The position numbers were made by a program, and so were the translations under genes. Under the pieces are notes generated by a model. That model did not search any database. It was not told the origin of the DNA and saw only the letters and a program-made list of their open reading frames with translations. Below are positions 8,200 through 17,417 of a DNA stretch of 64,000 bases, one piece after another; positions within the stretch are counted from its first letter, which is position 1, and each line of letters begins with the position of its first letter. This DNA is from G963662265 sp963668545 (GTDB taxonomy: Bacteria > Spirochaetota > Spirochaetia > CADAEX01), in contig OY764868.1 of assembly GCA_963668545.1 (NCBI GenBank), forward strand, positions 2,852,001 through 2,916,000, in the 5' to 3' direction.

Positions 8200-9719
8200 A
8201 CTTCCGCCTCTCTGTTATTATTCAAATATTTCGTCGACAGGTTGAATATTTCTGTCTGTGTTGTTTCATCGGTATTTACAATCCCTGATACAAAACCGTT
8301 GCTCATAACCATGATACGGTTTGTAATACCCAGAAGTTCCGGCATTTCAGAGGATACAACAATAATTGATTTGCCCTCTTCAGCAAGGTTGATTATCAGC
8401 TGGTAAATTTCATACTTAGCCCCGACATCAATACCCCTTGTAGGTTCATCAAGAAGAAGTATATCCGGATTTGTAAGAAGCCATCTTCCTATTATCACCT
8501 TCTGCTGGTTTCCTCCGCTGAGCGCACGAATTTTCTCCCGCCTGTTGGGGGTTTTTATTCTCATGTTTTTAATCTGAAGATCTGTATCTTCCTTCATTTT
8601 CCTGTCCACAAGAAATCCCAGACTGTTTTTATATGACTGGATATTTGAAATACATGAATTAAATGTAATATCAGCTATCGGATAAATACCTGTCTGCCTT
8701 CTTTCCTCTGTCAGAAGTGCAAAACGGTTGTTTATAGCTTTATGGGGATCTGAATTATTAATAAGCTTGTCATCTATATATATTTCACCGGTTTTCAGTG
8801 TTCTTGCTCCGAAAAGGGCTTCCAGGAGCTCAGTGCGCCCCGCTCCTACCAGACCGGCAATTCCAAGTATCTCCCCTTTTTTCAGATCAAAATTAACATC
8901 ATGGACAACAGGCTTGTATCTGGTTGTCAGGTTCCTGACTGACATATGAATTCCGTCCGGCTTATTTGTTTTCGCAGGGAATCTGTCTTCAAGCTCCCTG
9001 CCTACCATCATGTTAACTATCTTTTCCATGGTAAGATTTTCAATAGTTTCCGTTCCTATGTAAAAACCGTCCCTCAGAACAGTCACTTCATCTGATACTT
9101 CAAAAATCTCCTCCATTTTATGGGAGATATAAACAATACCGACCCCCTCTTTCTTTAATACTTTCATAATGTCAAAAAGCATGTTTACTTCATGCGCTGT
9201 AAGGGATGAAGTCGGTTCGTCAAGAACAATTATTTTCGCGTTATAGGAAACAGCCTTTGCTATTTCGACCATCTGTCTCTGGGAAACAGAAAGTTTATCA
9301 AGCCTTGTTCTTGGATCAAGGTGGATATTAAGACGTTTGAAGAGAGCCTTTGTATCTTCATACATTTTCCTTTCATCAACAAACAGACCTTTTACCGGAT
9401 ATCTTCCCAGCCAGATATTATCTGTGATAGTCCTTTTGGTAACCTGATTTAATTCCTGGTGTACCATCGAAACTCCGTTTTCAAGGGCATGTTTGGGATC
9501 AGTGAAGTTAAATTCATCACCCTGGAGATAGAACTTGCCTGAATCCTGCCTGTAAATACCGAAAAGGCATTTCATGAGTGTTGATTTTCCTGCGCCGTTT
9601 TCTCCCATAAGAGAGTGCACTGTCCCGGGCCTGACATTCAGGCATACATCCTTAAGTACTTTAACACCTGAAAAAGATTTGTTTACATTTTTTATACTTA
9701 ACAGATATTCTTCTTCCAA
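8196..9719 (-). CDS. mglA: Sugar ABC transporter ATPase with two nucleotide-binding domains (MglA-like)
   Basis: About 507 residues with duplicated ABC ATPase domains, as usual for carbohydrate importers of this class. The first domain has Walker A GENGAGKSTLMKC, the signature LSVSQRQMVEIAKA and Walker B IIVLDEPTSSL. The second has the degenerate GLVGAGRTELLEALFG, the signature ALSGGNQQKVIIGRW and ILLLDEPTRGID. The frame extends back to a GTG at 9743, but that codon lies in the base of a stem-loop. TTG at 9719 is preferred because GAAGGGG (9734-9728) precedes it by eight bases and the protein then begins like other family members. A structured spacer separates it from mglB, which may lower its expression relative to the binding protein. 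Confidence 0.9.
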   Translation of the reverse strand: MEEEYLLSIKNVNKSFSGVKVLKDVCLNVRPGTVHSLMGENGAGKSTLMKCLFGIYRQDSGKFYLQGDEFNFTDPKHALENGVSMVHQELNQVTKRTITDNIWLGRYPVKGLFVDERKMYEDTKALFKRLNIHLDPRTRLDKLSVSQRQMVEIAKAVSYNAKIIVLDEPTSSLTAHEVNMLFDIMKVLKKEGVGIVYISHKMEEIFEVSDEVTVLRDGFYIGTETIENLTMEKIVNMMVGRELEDRFPAKTNKPDGIHMSVRNLTTRYKPVVHDVNFDLKKGEILGIAGLVGAGRTELLEALFGARTLKTGEIYIDDKLINNSDPHKAINNRFALLTEERRQTGIYPIADITFNSCISNIQSYKNSLGFLVDRKMKEDTDLQIKNMRIKTPNRREKIRALSGGNQQKVIIGRWLLTNPDILLLDEPTRGIDVGAKYEIYQLIINLAEEGKSIIVVSSEMPELLGITNRIMVMSNGFVSGIVNTDETTQTEIFNLSTKYLNNNREAEV

Positions 9720-9741
9720 ATGGAACACCCCTTCTATGCAC

Positions 9742-9836
9742 ACAGACAGAGAAGGCAGCCCTCTCTGTCTGTATTAATCCGGAAAGCTGATATCAACTGC
9801 AGTAGTTTTCATTAAAGCAGTACAAATCAGCTCCGG
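9742..9836 (-). promoter_or_regulatory. Double stem-loop in the mglB-mglA spacer
   Basis: Two hairpins fill the spacer. The first pairs ACAGACAGAG (9742-9751) with CTCTGTCTGT (9763-9772), a perfect 10-bp stem. The second is a long interrupted stem: CCGG, AGCTGAT and ACTGC (9779-9800) pair with GCAGT, ATCAGCT and CCGG (9817-9836). Neither has a T run on the minus strand, so they look like RNA-stabilising or attenuating elements rather than terminators. In known binding-protein operons such structures keep binding-protein mRNA more abundant; that role is inferred here. Confidence 0.6.
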
Positions 9837-9841
9837 TATTG

Positions 9842-10861
9842 TTATTTCTGAAAATCCTGGTAATTTTCAGGAGTTACAGCTACATAAGGTACTCTGACAG
9901 CTTTTGTCTTAGGTCCGTCAATTTTCCAGTCAGTTCCTTCAAGAACATCTTTTGCCATTGCAGCATTAACAGCAAGATCTACAGTAGCTCTTGACTGGTT
10001 TACACCGTCATTGAGGACTGTTCCGTCAAGTTCCCCGTCTGCAATGTGTGTGAGAGCCTGATCAAGCGCATCAACGCTGTATATTGGAAGCCTTACACCG
10101 GCAGCTTTCATGGCAGTAATCGCTCCGAAACCCATACCGTCATTATTGCATATAACAAGCTCGATATCTTTTCCGAAACTTGATGTAAGCCATGCAGCCA
10201 TTTTGTCATTGCCGTGAGCTGTTGACCAGTTGGGATCTGCTTCAAGTGCAAGCTGCTGAACCTTGATACCAGCATCAGTAAAAGCTTTTACGGATTCCCT
10301 TGTTCTTGCTTCTGCATCAGGATGACCCGGTTCGCCTTTCAGCATTACATACTGAACAATTCCGTCTTTGTTTTTGTCCCATTCAGTGTGTTTTTTCCAG
10401 TCAGCAACCATCATCTGTCCCTGAATAATTCCTGATTCAGCAGAATCTGTACCTACATACCATACTTTATCATAGGAAGTCATAGCACCGGCCTCAGTAG
10501 CCTCTTTATTGAAAAGAACAAGAGGAATATTGGCAGCTTTTGCCTTGTCAATAATTGCCTGAGCGGCAGCAGGGTCTACAAGGTTGATTGCAAGAACATC
10601 AACACCCTTTGTAATAAAAACATCCACCTGGTCATTGAGCTTTGCCTGCTGGCCTTCTGAGTCAACTACCTGAATTTCTACACCTTTTTCTGCGGCATAT
10701 CTTTCAAGTTCAGGTTTCATAACTCCGTTCATGAAGTTATCTGCAAAACTGTAAATATTTGCTCCAATAACAATTTTGTCATTTTCTTTTTTTCCGCCTG
10801 CAAATATCAAAGCAGGAATTGCAATCATAACAATCAAGGCAATCAGAATTGTTTTTTTCAT
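9842..10861 (-). CDS. mglB: Galactose/glucose-binding protein (MglB-like)
   Basis: 339 residues with a signal peptide whose mature end begins near GGKKEND. It has the periplasmic-binding-protein type I fold of the MglB family. The calcium loop DKNKDGIVQ near residue 165 is like that of the classic galactose-binding protein and is followed by LKGEPGHPDAEART. Ligand-region motifs such as VICNNDGMGFGAITAMK and YSVDALDQAL are typical. AAGGAG precedes the ATG at a good distance. The protein delivers sugar to the permease encoded by the following genes. It is preceded by a weak promoter and by a regulatory gene set whose lipoprotein is its own paralogue, so local induction by the same sugar is likely. 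Confidence 0.92.
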   Translation of the reverse strand: MKKTILIALIVMIAIPALIFAGGKKENDKIVIGANIYSFADNFMNGVMKPELERYAAEKGVEIQVVDSEGQQAKLNDQVDVFITKGVDVLAINLVDPAAAQAIIDKAKAANIPLVLFNKEATEAGAMTSYDKVWYVGTDSAESGIIQGQMMVADWKKHTEWDKNKDGIVQYVMLKGEPGHPDAEARTRESVKAFTDAGIKVQQLALEADPNWSTAHGNDKMAAWLTSSFGKDIELVICNNDGMGFGAITAMKAAGVRLPIYSVDALDQALTHIADGELDGTVLNDGVNQSRATVDLAVNAAMAKDVLEGTDWKIDGPKTKAVRVPYVAVTPENYQDFQK

Positions 10862-10919
10862 TTAAATCTCCTTTATAAAATGTGAAAGATATCTATGGTA
10901 ACAATTCTAACAGCGGGTT

Positions 10920-10948
10920 TCATTAAAACAATGTAATATCTTATTCAA
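10920..10948 (-). promoter_or_regulatory. Possible promoter for mglBAC
   Basis: On the minus strand TTGAAT (10948-10943) is followed 17 bases later by TAATGA (10925-10920), in the 113-base gap before mglB. The match is modest. A promoter here would let the AraC-type regulator upstream control the transporter separately. Confidence 0.3.
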
Positions 10949-10974
10949 AATTTGTGTGATCCTACAAAACAGGC

Positions 10975-11991
10975 TTACTTGAGAGGTTTGTAGTCAATCC
11001 ATATATACTTTTTATCAGTGAGAGGATAGCTCATTCTGTCAAAACTCTTATTTCCAAGAACAGCCTCTGCAAGCTCAGTAATTGCCATTGCCTGTGACAG
11101 CGAATCATTCAGGACTGACCCGTAAAGATATCCTCTTTCAATCATTTCAACAGCTTCATCTAGACCGTCAATTCCGACTACAGGAATCCAGGAATCATCA
11201 TCCTTATCAATAATACCGTTACTGTTTGTATCCCTGAACATACCTGACTGTCTCATGATGCTTATAGCCCCGAGAGCCATTGCATCATTATTTGAAATAA
11301 CAAGTTCAATTCTGTTTCCGAAAACCTCGATAATATGCTTCATCTTTTCATAGGCTTCCTCCCGTTTCCAGTTGGCTACTTCTGTTATCAGAATATCAAG
11401 TTTGAATCTGTTCTCCCTGAAAGTTTTTACAACTTCTGCTGTCCTTATTTCAGCATCCTGATGCCCCTGCTCCCCTTTTAGTATTACAGCTTCAATTTTT
11501 GAATTTCCGTTCCTGTCATAGCTGTTAAGCCTGTCAGGATCCCCCCCGAAAAGTTCCATAATCATTTCCGCCTGAAGCCTGCCTGACTGCTCTGCCTTTG
11601 CCCCGACATAATATGCTTTTTCCCACAGTTCAAGATCTTCGGAGAGAGGTTCCCTGTTAAAAAAAATAACCGGGATATCGACAGATTTCAGTTTCCTTAT
11701 CACAGAATAAGCACCAAGCCTGTCAACAGGATTTATTATCATTATATCATTTCTTTTTTTTATCTGTTTTTCTATGTATTCGTTCTGAATAATCTGTGAG
11801 TTGTTGCAGTCCATTGATTCAACACTGAACCGCCCTCTTGAAAAATCCAGGATATGCCCTGCAAATACATCCACATAGGGGTCATCCATATTATACAGGA
11901 AAAGGCCTGCTGTCTTTTCCCTTATACTGCAGCCTGCAAGCATAAAAACAGAAATACAAGCTGTAACAAATATTTTTAAATATTTTTTCAT
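10975..11991 (-). CDS. MglB-like sugar-binding lipoprotein, probable sensor partner of the adjacent kinase
   Basis: 338 residues with a lipoprotein signal (lipobox LAGC, Cys about residue 21). The mature part is an MglB paralogue: it shares ILKGEQGHQDAEIRT and LVISNNDAMALGAISIM with the true binding protein. The usual calcium loop is altered (DRNGNSKIE), and a second EF-hand-like loop, DTNSNGIIDKDDD, occurs about 90 residues later. The ATG overlaps the kinase stop (TGATG), so it is translated with the kinase. A lipid-anchored binding protein tied to a sensor kinase is better explained as a signal receptor than as a transport protein, as in the XylFII-LytS-YesN sugar sensors of clostridia. The ligand is probably the same hexose as for MglB; that is inference. 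Confidence 0.85.
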   Translation of the reverse strand: MKKYLKIFVTACISVFMLAGCSIREKTAGLFLYNMDDPYVDVFAGHILDFSRGRFSVESMDCNNSQIIQNEYIEKQIKKRNDIMIINPVDRLGAYSVIRKLKSVDIPVIFFNREPLSEDLELWEKAYYVGAKAEQSGRLQAEMIMELFGGDPDRLNSYDRNGNSKIEAVILKGEQGHQDAEIRTAEVVKTFRENRFKLDILITEVANWKREEAYEKMKHIIEVFGNRIELVISNNDAMALGAISIMRQSGMFRDTNSNGIIDKDDDSWIPVVGIDGLDEAVEMIERGYLYGSVLNDSLSQAMAITELAEAVLGNKSFDRMSYPLTDKKYIWIDYKPLK

Positions 11992-13745
11992 CAGGAAATC
12001 CCCTTTCTGCCGGAAATATGCGAAACTTCCTCATCTACAGGAATAAGGAGTTTTATAAGAGTCATCTCATCAAGTTCACTTCTAATTAGTATATCAGCAT
12101 CATCCCCGTAGAAAAGTTTGAGCCTCAGGTAGACATTTCTCATTCCTACGCTGCTCTTTGAATGCTCCCCTTTAAGAATCTGGTATATTTCGGCAATCCG
12201 CTCTTCAGTAATTCCATAGCCTGAGTTTTCAACTTCAAAAACAAGAAAACGGTTTTCAGGATAAGCCCTTATGGTGATTTTTTCAGTCTCATCTCCTACT
12301 CCGTGGTAAATAGCGTTTTCAACAATAGGCTGAAGAATAAGCTTCATCACCTTATAATCATAAACACCCGGATCAATTTCAAACGAGTATTCAAACCTGT
12401 CGACATACCTGATCTTCTGTATTGTGAGATAATTCCTGATATGCGAAATCTCATCTTTGACAGGTATATATGTTGCTCCCTTTGAAATGCTTATCCTGAA
12501 AAATCTGGCAAGTGCTATTACTGTTGTAATTACATCATCTGTTCTCTTGTTCTCGGCTAGCCAGACAATTGAATCCAGAGTGTTGTAAAGGAAATGGGGG
12601 TTAATCTGGTTCTGAAGAGCCTTGAGTTCAGTCTTTCTCTTTTCCCTCTGTTCATTTACAACACGGTCCATAAGAGCCCTTATCTCTTCAAGCATTCTGT
12701 TGAAAGCCCTTGACAGGCGGACAACCTCTTTCTGTCCGCTGACTTCCACTGTGGTATGAAAATCGCCCCCCTCTATTTTAAGCATGCTGTTTTTAAGCTG
12801 GAAAAGAGGTTCGGAAATCCTCCGTGAAATAACAAATGAAACAAATGCAGTAACAGCAAAGCTCAAAATAAAAATAACAAAAAGAATAACCAGCATCTCA
12901 TCGCGGGCAAGTGCAAGCTCATTTACATTGTTGATTGTTACTATTCTCCACCTTGTCTGGCTCAGTGTATTAATATTCACATACATCTGTGTTGAATCAA
13001 TCTCTGTCTTGAAGCCCCCGAGATAATTATTAACTGCAATATCAATACTTTCGGGAAGCTCATCACCCTTTCTCCTTCCTGATATATAGATGATTGAATC
13101 GTCATCATTCAGAATCAGTATATGACCGCCGATGCCCAGGTTGGTCTTGTCTGCAAGATCTGTAAGGTTTTCAAAATTAAGTTCTATAAGAAGAATTCCG
13201 TCCTTCTCAACGCCTGATTCATTGTACTTGACAGATCTTGAAACTGAAATAATTTCCTCTTCTATAATGCTGAAAAGGCTCTGTAAATGAGGAGCTGAGA
13301 AATGAAATGTTGTTTTTTCCTGTAATGCATTCAGGAACCATTTCTCCCCTGCAATATTATGGAAGCGGATATTATCAGGACTGTTCCCAAGTATTTTATC
13401 ACCCTTTTCATCAAACAGAAATATGGAAACAACATCCCTTTTTATCTCGGAATTATAAAGGTATATATCCTGAAGCTTTTCATATGACCTGTGAACATCA
13501 AGATTGAGCGATGCTGCCTGGATATAATTCGATGTTTCAATAACACTGTTTATATAGCTTTCATAATTGAGTACTATCTGCTTATTAATCTCCCTTGACT
13601 GGCTTTCAATAAGGGAGTTGATCCTGTTGGAGAATACAGAATAATAGACAGCACTTGTAAGGAAAAGCACAATCATTACAATACTCAGGGTTGTAATGAG
13701 GATATTCTGGCCTATTGAAAAATTATAGAGTATTCTGTTCTTCAC
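11991..13745 (-). CDS. YesM-type sensor histidine kinase
   Basis: About 584 residues from GTG 13745. The layout is a membrane segment near the N-terminus, a Cache-like extracellular domain of about 230 residues, a second membrane segment (EMLVILFVIFILSFAVTAF), a HAMP linker, and the His_kinase domain with INPHFLYNTLDS (phospho-acceptor His about residue 384). An ATPase domain follows with QPIVENAIYHGV and SVGMRNVYLRL. The frame is open to ATG 13808, but those extra codons lie inside the conserved DNA-binding end of the regulator gene, so I prefer GTG 13745. It should phosphorylate the regulator encoded just upstream. Both flanks overlap neighbouring genes, which indicates one operon of regulator, kinase and receptor lipoprotein. 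Confidence 0.88.
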   Translation of the reverse strand: MKNRILYNFSIGQNILITTLSIVMIVLFLTSAVYYSVFSNRINSLIESQSREINKQIVLNYESYINSVIETSNYIQAASLNLDVHRSYEKLQDIYLYNSEIKRDVVSIFLFDEKGDKILGNSPDNIRFHNIAGEKWFLNALQEKTTFHFSAPHLQSLFSIIEEEIISVSRSVKYNESGVEKDGILLIELNFENLTDLADKTNLGIGGHILILNDDDSIIYISGRRKGDELPESIDIAVNNYLGGFKTEIDSTQMYVNINTLSQTRWRIVTINNVNELALARDEMLVILFVIFILSFAVTAFVSFVISRRISEPLFQLKNSMLKIEGGDFHTTVEVSGQKEVVRLSRAFNRMLEEIRALMDRVVNEQREKRKTELKALQNQINPHFLYNTLDSIVWLAENKRTDDVITTVIALARFFRISISKGATYIPVKDEISHIRNYLTIQKIRYVDRFEYSFEIDPGVYDYKVMKLILQPIVENAIYHGVGDETEKITIRAYPENRFLVFEVENSGYGITEERIAEIYQILKGEHSKSSVGMRNVYLRLKLFYGDDADILIRSELDEMTLIKLLIPVDEEVSHISGRKGIS

Positions 13746-15330
13746 GGTATTTCTTTGGGGATGCTCCTGTGTGTTTTTTAAAACAGTGGCTGAAGTAATA
13801 AACATCATTAAATCCGCACTGTTCCGCTATCTCGACAATTCTGTCTCCTGTAAGCTTCAGTAGTTCCTTTGCCTTTTCAAGTCTCAAACCTGTGAGGTAT
13901 TTTACAAAAGTTGTCCCCATGTCTTTTTTGAAAAGAAGACTTAAATAGGACACACTTATCCCGAATTCCTCACAGACCTTTTCCATTGATATCCCGGGAT
14001 CCTGATAATTGGAATTTATATAGGCAACAGTTTTTTCAAGCATTTTACGTGAATTAGTCATCTTGGTATTAAGATTTTTCTCTCTGAGCCTTATAAGCGC
14101 TGAAAGAACCCAGTCAAAAAGCTGTTCAAGGCTTCTGAACCCAGACATTATTTCAAGAATCCCGCCTTCAGCTATCTCATTGATATCCGCCTCAATGGAA
14201 CCTGCAAAATTTACAATCACATTCATCATATTTACGATATAAAGCTGATAACTGGCAACAGTTTTATTATCTCTCAACGCATTGAGCTTCAGCGTTTCCA
14301 TGATATTGCGGATCTCTGAATCGCTTCCGAATCTTGCTGTATATTCTATATTCCTGATATCAGACTCGCTCAGACTCAGGTAACGTGGAGGATTTTCTTC
14401 AAGCTGTTCTATATAAACAATTCTTCCGGCATTGAGGAATTTACTGTAGGCAATAGCTTTGGAAGCTTCTTCATAGGCTGAATAAAGCTGGCTGAATTCC
14501 CTGTGCAGGGAGCTGATCCCTATGTCAATATTTACAGAAAGATACCTTTCAGCCATTTTCACCATTTCAAAAAAAACACTGTCTATATCTTTAAGAAACA
14601 GTTTTCCTTTTTCCTTTATGATAAAAACAATCCCGTCTCCGAACATAAAGCTGTAATGGCTGTAGCTGTGTCTTTCCAGTATTGAATTAATAACAGACCT
14701 TACAGACAGCTTCATTTTTTCGAGTTCCACAATATCCCGGGATATTTCAGCAGTTTCAATCCTGATAAACGAGAGCAGATAGCTGCTGTCATCAAGAGAA
14801 ACACCGTAATTTTTTAGTGTTTCAATATCCTCCCCCTTATCAGACCGCGAATAGACAAGACAGGAGCTGAAATAGTTGTCGATAACAAGAGATATGCTTT
14901 CTTCATACTGTTTTTTAAGTTTTTCAAGGCTGTATTTTTCCTTGAACTCGTTATCCAGTTCAATTTTAAGTCTTTTAAGAAATTTTGAGACATCATTCTG
15001 CGTAAGGGGTTTTGTAAGGTAACTGACAACACCAAGATCTATTGCTTCCCTTGCATAATCAAACTCATCATAACCTGTTATAAAGGCAACCCGTATTGTG
15101 GGATAATCCCTTCTGATTATGGAAGCCAGTTCTATTCCATCAATAAAAGGCATTTTTATATCAGTGAGTACTATATGGGGTGAATATTTTTCAATCAGTT
15201 CAACAGCATCATATCCGTTACCCGCAGTTGCAACCACAGAGAAACCGCTTTCCAGTGAGATCTTTGAAGAGATCCGCCCCCTCACCTCATCTTCATCATC
15301 AACAAGAATCATCTTGTAGAGTTCTTTCAA
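13723..15330 (-). CDS. YesN-type response regulator with AraC DNA-binding domain
   Basis: 535 residues. Residues 1-120 form a receiver domain: acidic DDED at the start, phospho-acceptor Asp57 in VLTDIKMPF, and Lys in YLTKPL. A long middle region follows, typical of YesN proteins. Two helix-turn-helix motifs of an AraC domain occupy the last 100 residues (ISMEKVCEEFGISVSYLSLLF and the VAEQCGF-like IAEQCGFNDVYYFSHCFKK). The start is TTG 15330, with GGAG six bases upstream (AGGAGATTGTTTTG). It is the first gene of the operon with the kinase and sugar-binding lipoprotein. The probable target is the mglBAC promoter region. An upstream spacer of 181 bases holds no gene. Confidence 0.9.
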   Translation of the reverse strand: MKELYKMILVDDEDEVRGRISSKISLESGFSVVATAGNGYDAVELIEKYSPHIVLTDIKMPFIDGIELASIIRRDYPTIRVAFITGYDEFDYAREAIDLGVVSYLTKPLTQNDVSKFLKRLKIELDNEFKEKYSLEKLKKQYEESISLVIDNYFSSCLVYSRSDKGEDIETLKNYGVSLDDSSYLLSFIRIETAEISRDIVELEKMKLSVRSVINSILERHSYSHYSFMFGDGIVFIIKEKGKLFLKDIDSVFFEMVKMAERYLSVNIDIGISSLHREFSQLYSAYEEASKAIAYSKFLNAGRIVYIEQLEENPPRYLSLSESDIRNIEYTARFGSDSEIRNIMETLKLNALRDNKTVASYQLYIVNMMNVIVNFAGSIEADINEIAEGGILEIMSGFRSLEQLFDWVLSALIRLREKNLNTKMTNSRKMLEKTVAYINSNYQDPGISMEKVCEEFGISVSYLSLLFKKDMGTTFVKYLTGLRLEKAKELLKLTGDRIVEIAEQCGFNDVYYFSHCFKKHTGASPKKYREEQNTL

Positions 15331-15511
15331 AACAATCTCCTATCAAACTCAATACCTATATTTCAGGAAGCTTATTATAATAATACATTTATTCATCTGA
15401 TTTTTCCATTTTTTTTAACGATGCATTTTTAACTGTGATGAATTGAATAAGTACCGGGTTTATCAGCAGATAAAATTTATCAACAGCAATTTCAGGAGAA
15501 CTGAGAAACTT

Positions 15512-17338
15512 CTACAGCTCTCTGCTGCTCAGTTTAAGATATATATAAAAATCAGTTCCTTTTCCGACAACACTGTTCACATCAATAGCTCCTTTATGAT
15601 TCTTTAAAGTGCCGTATACTGTAGCAAGGCCAAGCCCTGTTCCCTTCCCTTCCGGCTTTGTGGTAAAAAAGGGTTCAAATATTTTATCAATAATTTTCAT
15701 ATTAATACCGCAGCCTGAATCTGAAACAGTAACACATATGTATTTACCGGCATCAATATCTATAAATTCCTTAACTGACTCAGCTTTGCTTATATTGATA
15801 TTTTCAGAACTTATCCTTATTTCCCCGGTATCATTCATTGCATCTTTGGCATTAATCAGGAGGTTTAAAAACACACTCTGAAGCTGTGAAACATCTCCTT
15901 TAATAATGGAAAATTCCGCATCCAGTTTTTCCGACACAGATAAAGCAGCAGGAGTTGATCTGGAAAAAAGCCTGACTGTTTCATGAATTAACCTGTGAAG
16001 ATCAAGGTCTTCGTAAACCTTTTTTTTCTGCCTTGAAAAAGAAAGAAGCATACCGGTGAGTTCATTGGCATTTTCAATTGCAGAATCTATCTCTTTGGCA
16101 TAACTGAAGAAATCACTTTCTTTTTCAAGACTGTCAAGGAGAAGTGAATTATACCCCTTGATTGCGCACAGCATATTATTAAAATCATGTGCAATACCAC
16201 CTGCAAGCTGTCCGATCAGATCCATTTTCCTGCTCTGCCTGAGCTGGGCTTCAAGCTGATATTCAGTGGATATATCCCTGAAAACCAGTATTGATCCAGT
16301 AATGTCGCCGGAATCTCCCCTGATAGGAGCGCCGCTGTCTGCTATATGCCAGTTTACACCGTTTTTACTTATCAGCATTATATTCGGAGGAAGATTGATA
16401 ACCTCCTTTTCTTCAAAGATAATCTCAGCAGGGTTTTCAGAAGGTACAAGGCTTTCCGAATCAACTATGGTAAAAACTTTTTCAAGCTTTTCACCGGCTG
16501 CATCAGGACCTGTCCATCCGGTCATCTTTTCAGCTGCAGGATTGAGCATAGTAACCCGGCCTTCCATGTCAGTGACAATAACACCATCCCCTATTGAATT
16601 AAGTGTTAAGTAAAGGTTTTTTTCACTTTCCCGTGCCTGTTTTTCTGCAAGGATCCGCTCTGAAACCTCTTTTTTCAGCATATCTGTTCTACTGTCAATC
16701 TGGGCTGCCATGTCGTTTACTGATCTTATAATGTTGTCAATATCATACTGACCTGACAACTGAAGTGTATACTTGTAATTACCTGCCCCTATGTGAGTCA
16801 ATCCGGAAACCAGCCTGTCAAGAGGTCTCACTACGAACTTCCGGACAGAAACAACAGTAACAGATATTATGGATATTATGACTGCAGACATAACAACAAT
16901 TATTGTTCTTATGATACTCTGTCTAGCAATATTAACTCGTTCGAGAGAAATCCGGAATATAATCCGGCCAGTATTTCTGTCATTGAAAATTATCGGTATT
17001 GTATATTCCGAGGAAGAACTGCCTGTTTCCGATAAGCTCAGGCTGTACATCAGCTCATCGAAATCATTCAAAACCTCAATTGATTTAATATCAGCAGAAT
17101 AAATATAGTTTCCTGTAATCCTTTCAACAGCCTCCCTGTCCAGGTTCCATAACGGTTCAGCCAGTTCCTTTGAAAGATTTGCAAGAAGTATTTCTGCATT
17201 TTCATCAATTTCGGTTTCTATATAGTTTATTGTATAAAAGTAGTTCAGGTAGCTGGACAGTATTCCTGCGACCAGGGTTGTCAGAAGGAGATAAAGCAGA
17301 AGGTAAAAAGAGGTATTTAGCTTATCTTTACGGAGCAA
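15512..17338 (-). CDS. PAS-domain sensor histidine kinase
   Basis: 608 residues. Two membrane segments (about 10-35 and 140-165) flank a short periplasmic sensing region. A HAMP linker (about 165-220) follows, then a PAS domain (about 243-355, beginning LNSIGDGVIVTD). The HisKA domain has His384 in GGIAHDFNNML. The ATPase domain contains LLNLLINAKDAM, DSGCGI and GKGTGLGLATVYG. It lacks a receiver domain, unlike the kinase cut by the right end of this window. A solute-binding lipoprotein gene lies 79 bases upstream on the same strand and could present ligand to it. No response regulator gene is adjacent, so its output partner is unknown. Confidence 0.88.
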   Translation of the reverse strand: MLRKDKLNTSFYLLLYLLLTTLVAGILSSYLNYFYTINYIETEIDENAEILLANLSKELAEPLWNLDREAVERITGNYIYSADIKSIEVLNDFDELMYSLSLSETGSSSSEYTIPIIFNDRNTGRIIFRISLERVNIARQSIIRTIIVVMSAVIISIISVTVVSVRKFVVRPLDRLVSGLTHIGAGNYKYTLQLSGQYDIDNIIRSVNDMAAQIDSRTDMLKKEVSERILAEKQARESEKNLYLTLNSIGDGVIVTDMEGRVTMLNPAAEKMTGWTGPDAAGEKLEKVFTIVDSESLVPSENPAEIIFEEKEVINLPPNIMLISKNGVNWHIADSGAPIRGDSGDITGSILVFRDISTEYQLEAQLRQSRKMDLIGQLAGGIAHDFNNMLCAIKGYNSLLLDSLEKESDFFSYAKEIDSAIENANELTGMLLSFSRQKKKVYEDLDLHRLIHETVRLFSRSTPAALSVSEKLDAEFSIIKGDVSQLQSVFLNLLINAKDAMNDTGEIRISSENINISKAESVKEFIDIDAGKYICVTVSDSGCGINMKIIDKIFEPFFTTKPEGKGTGLGLATVYGTLKNHKGAIDVNSVVGKGTDFYIYLKLSSREL

Positions 17339-17417
17339 TCAGATACCTCCTGTAAATATCCCTGAACTGCCCGGTATTTCTCTGCATATAGTCTCCCGGA
17401 AGCTATGTAATTAAAAT

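Noticed and set aside
13746..13808. N-terminal extension of the YesM kinase to ATG 13808
   Set aside because: These codons lie in another frame of the conserved helix-turn-helix end of the regulator gene. The start at GTG 13745 avoids most of that overlap.
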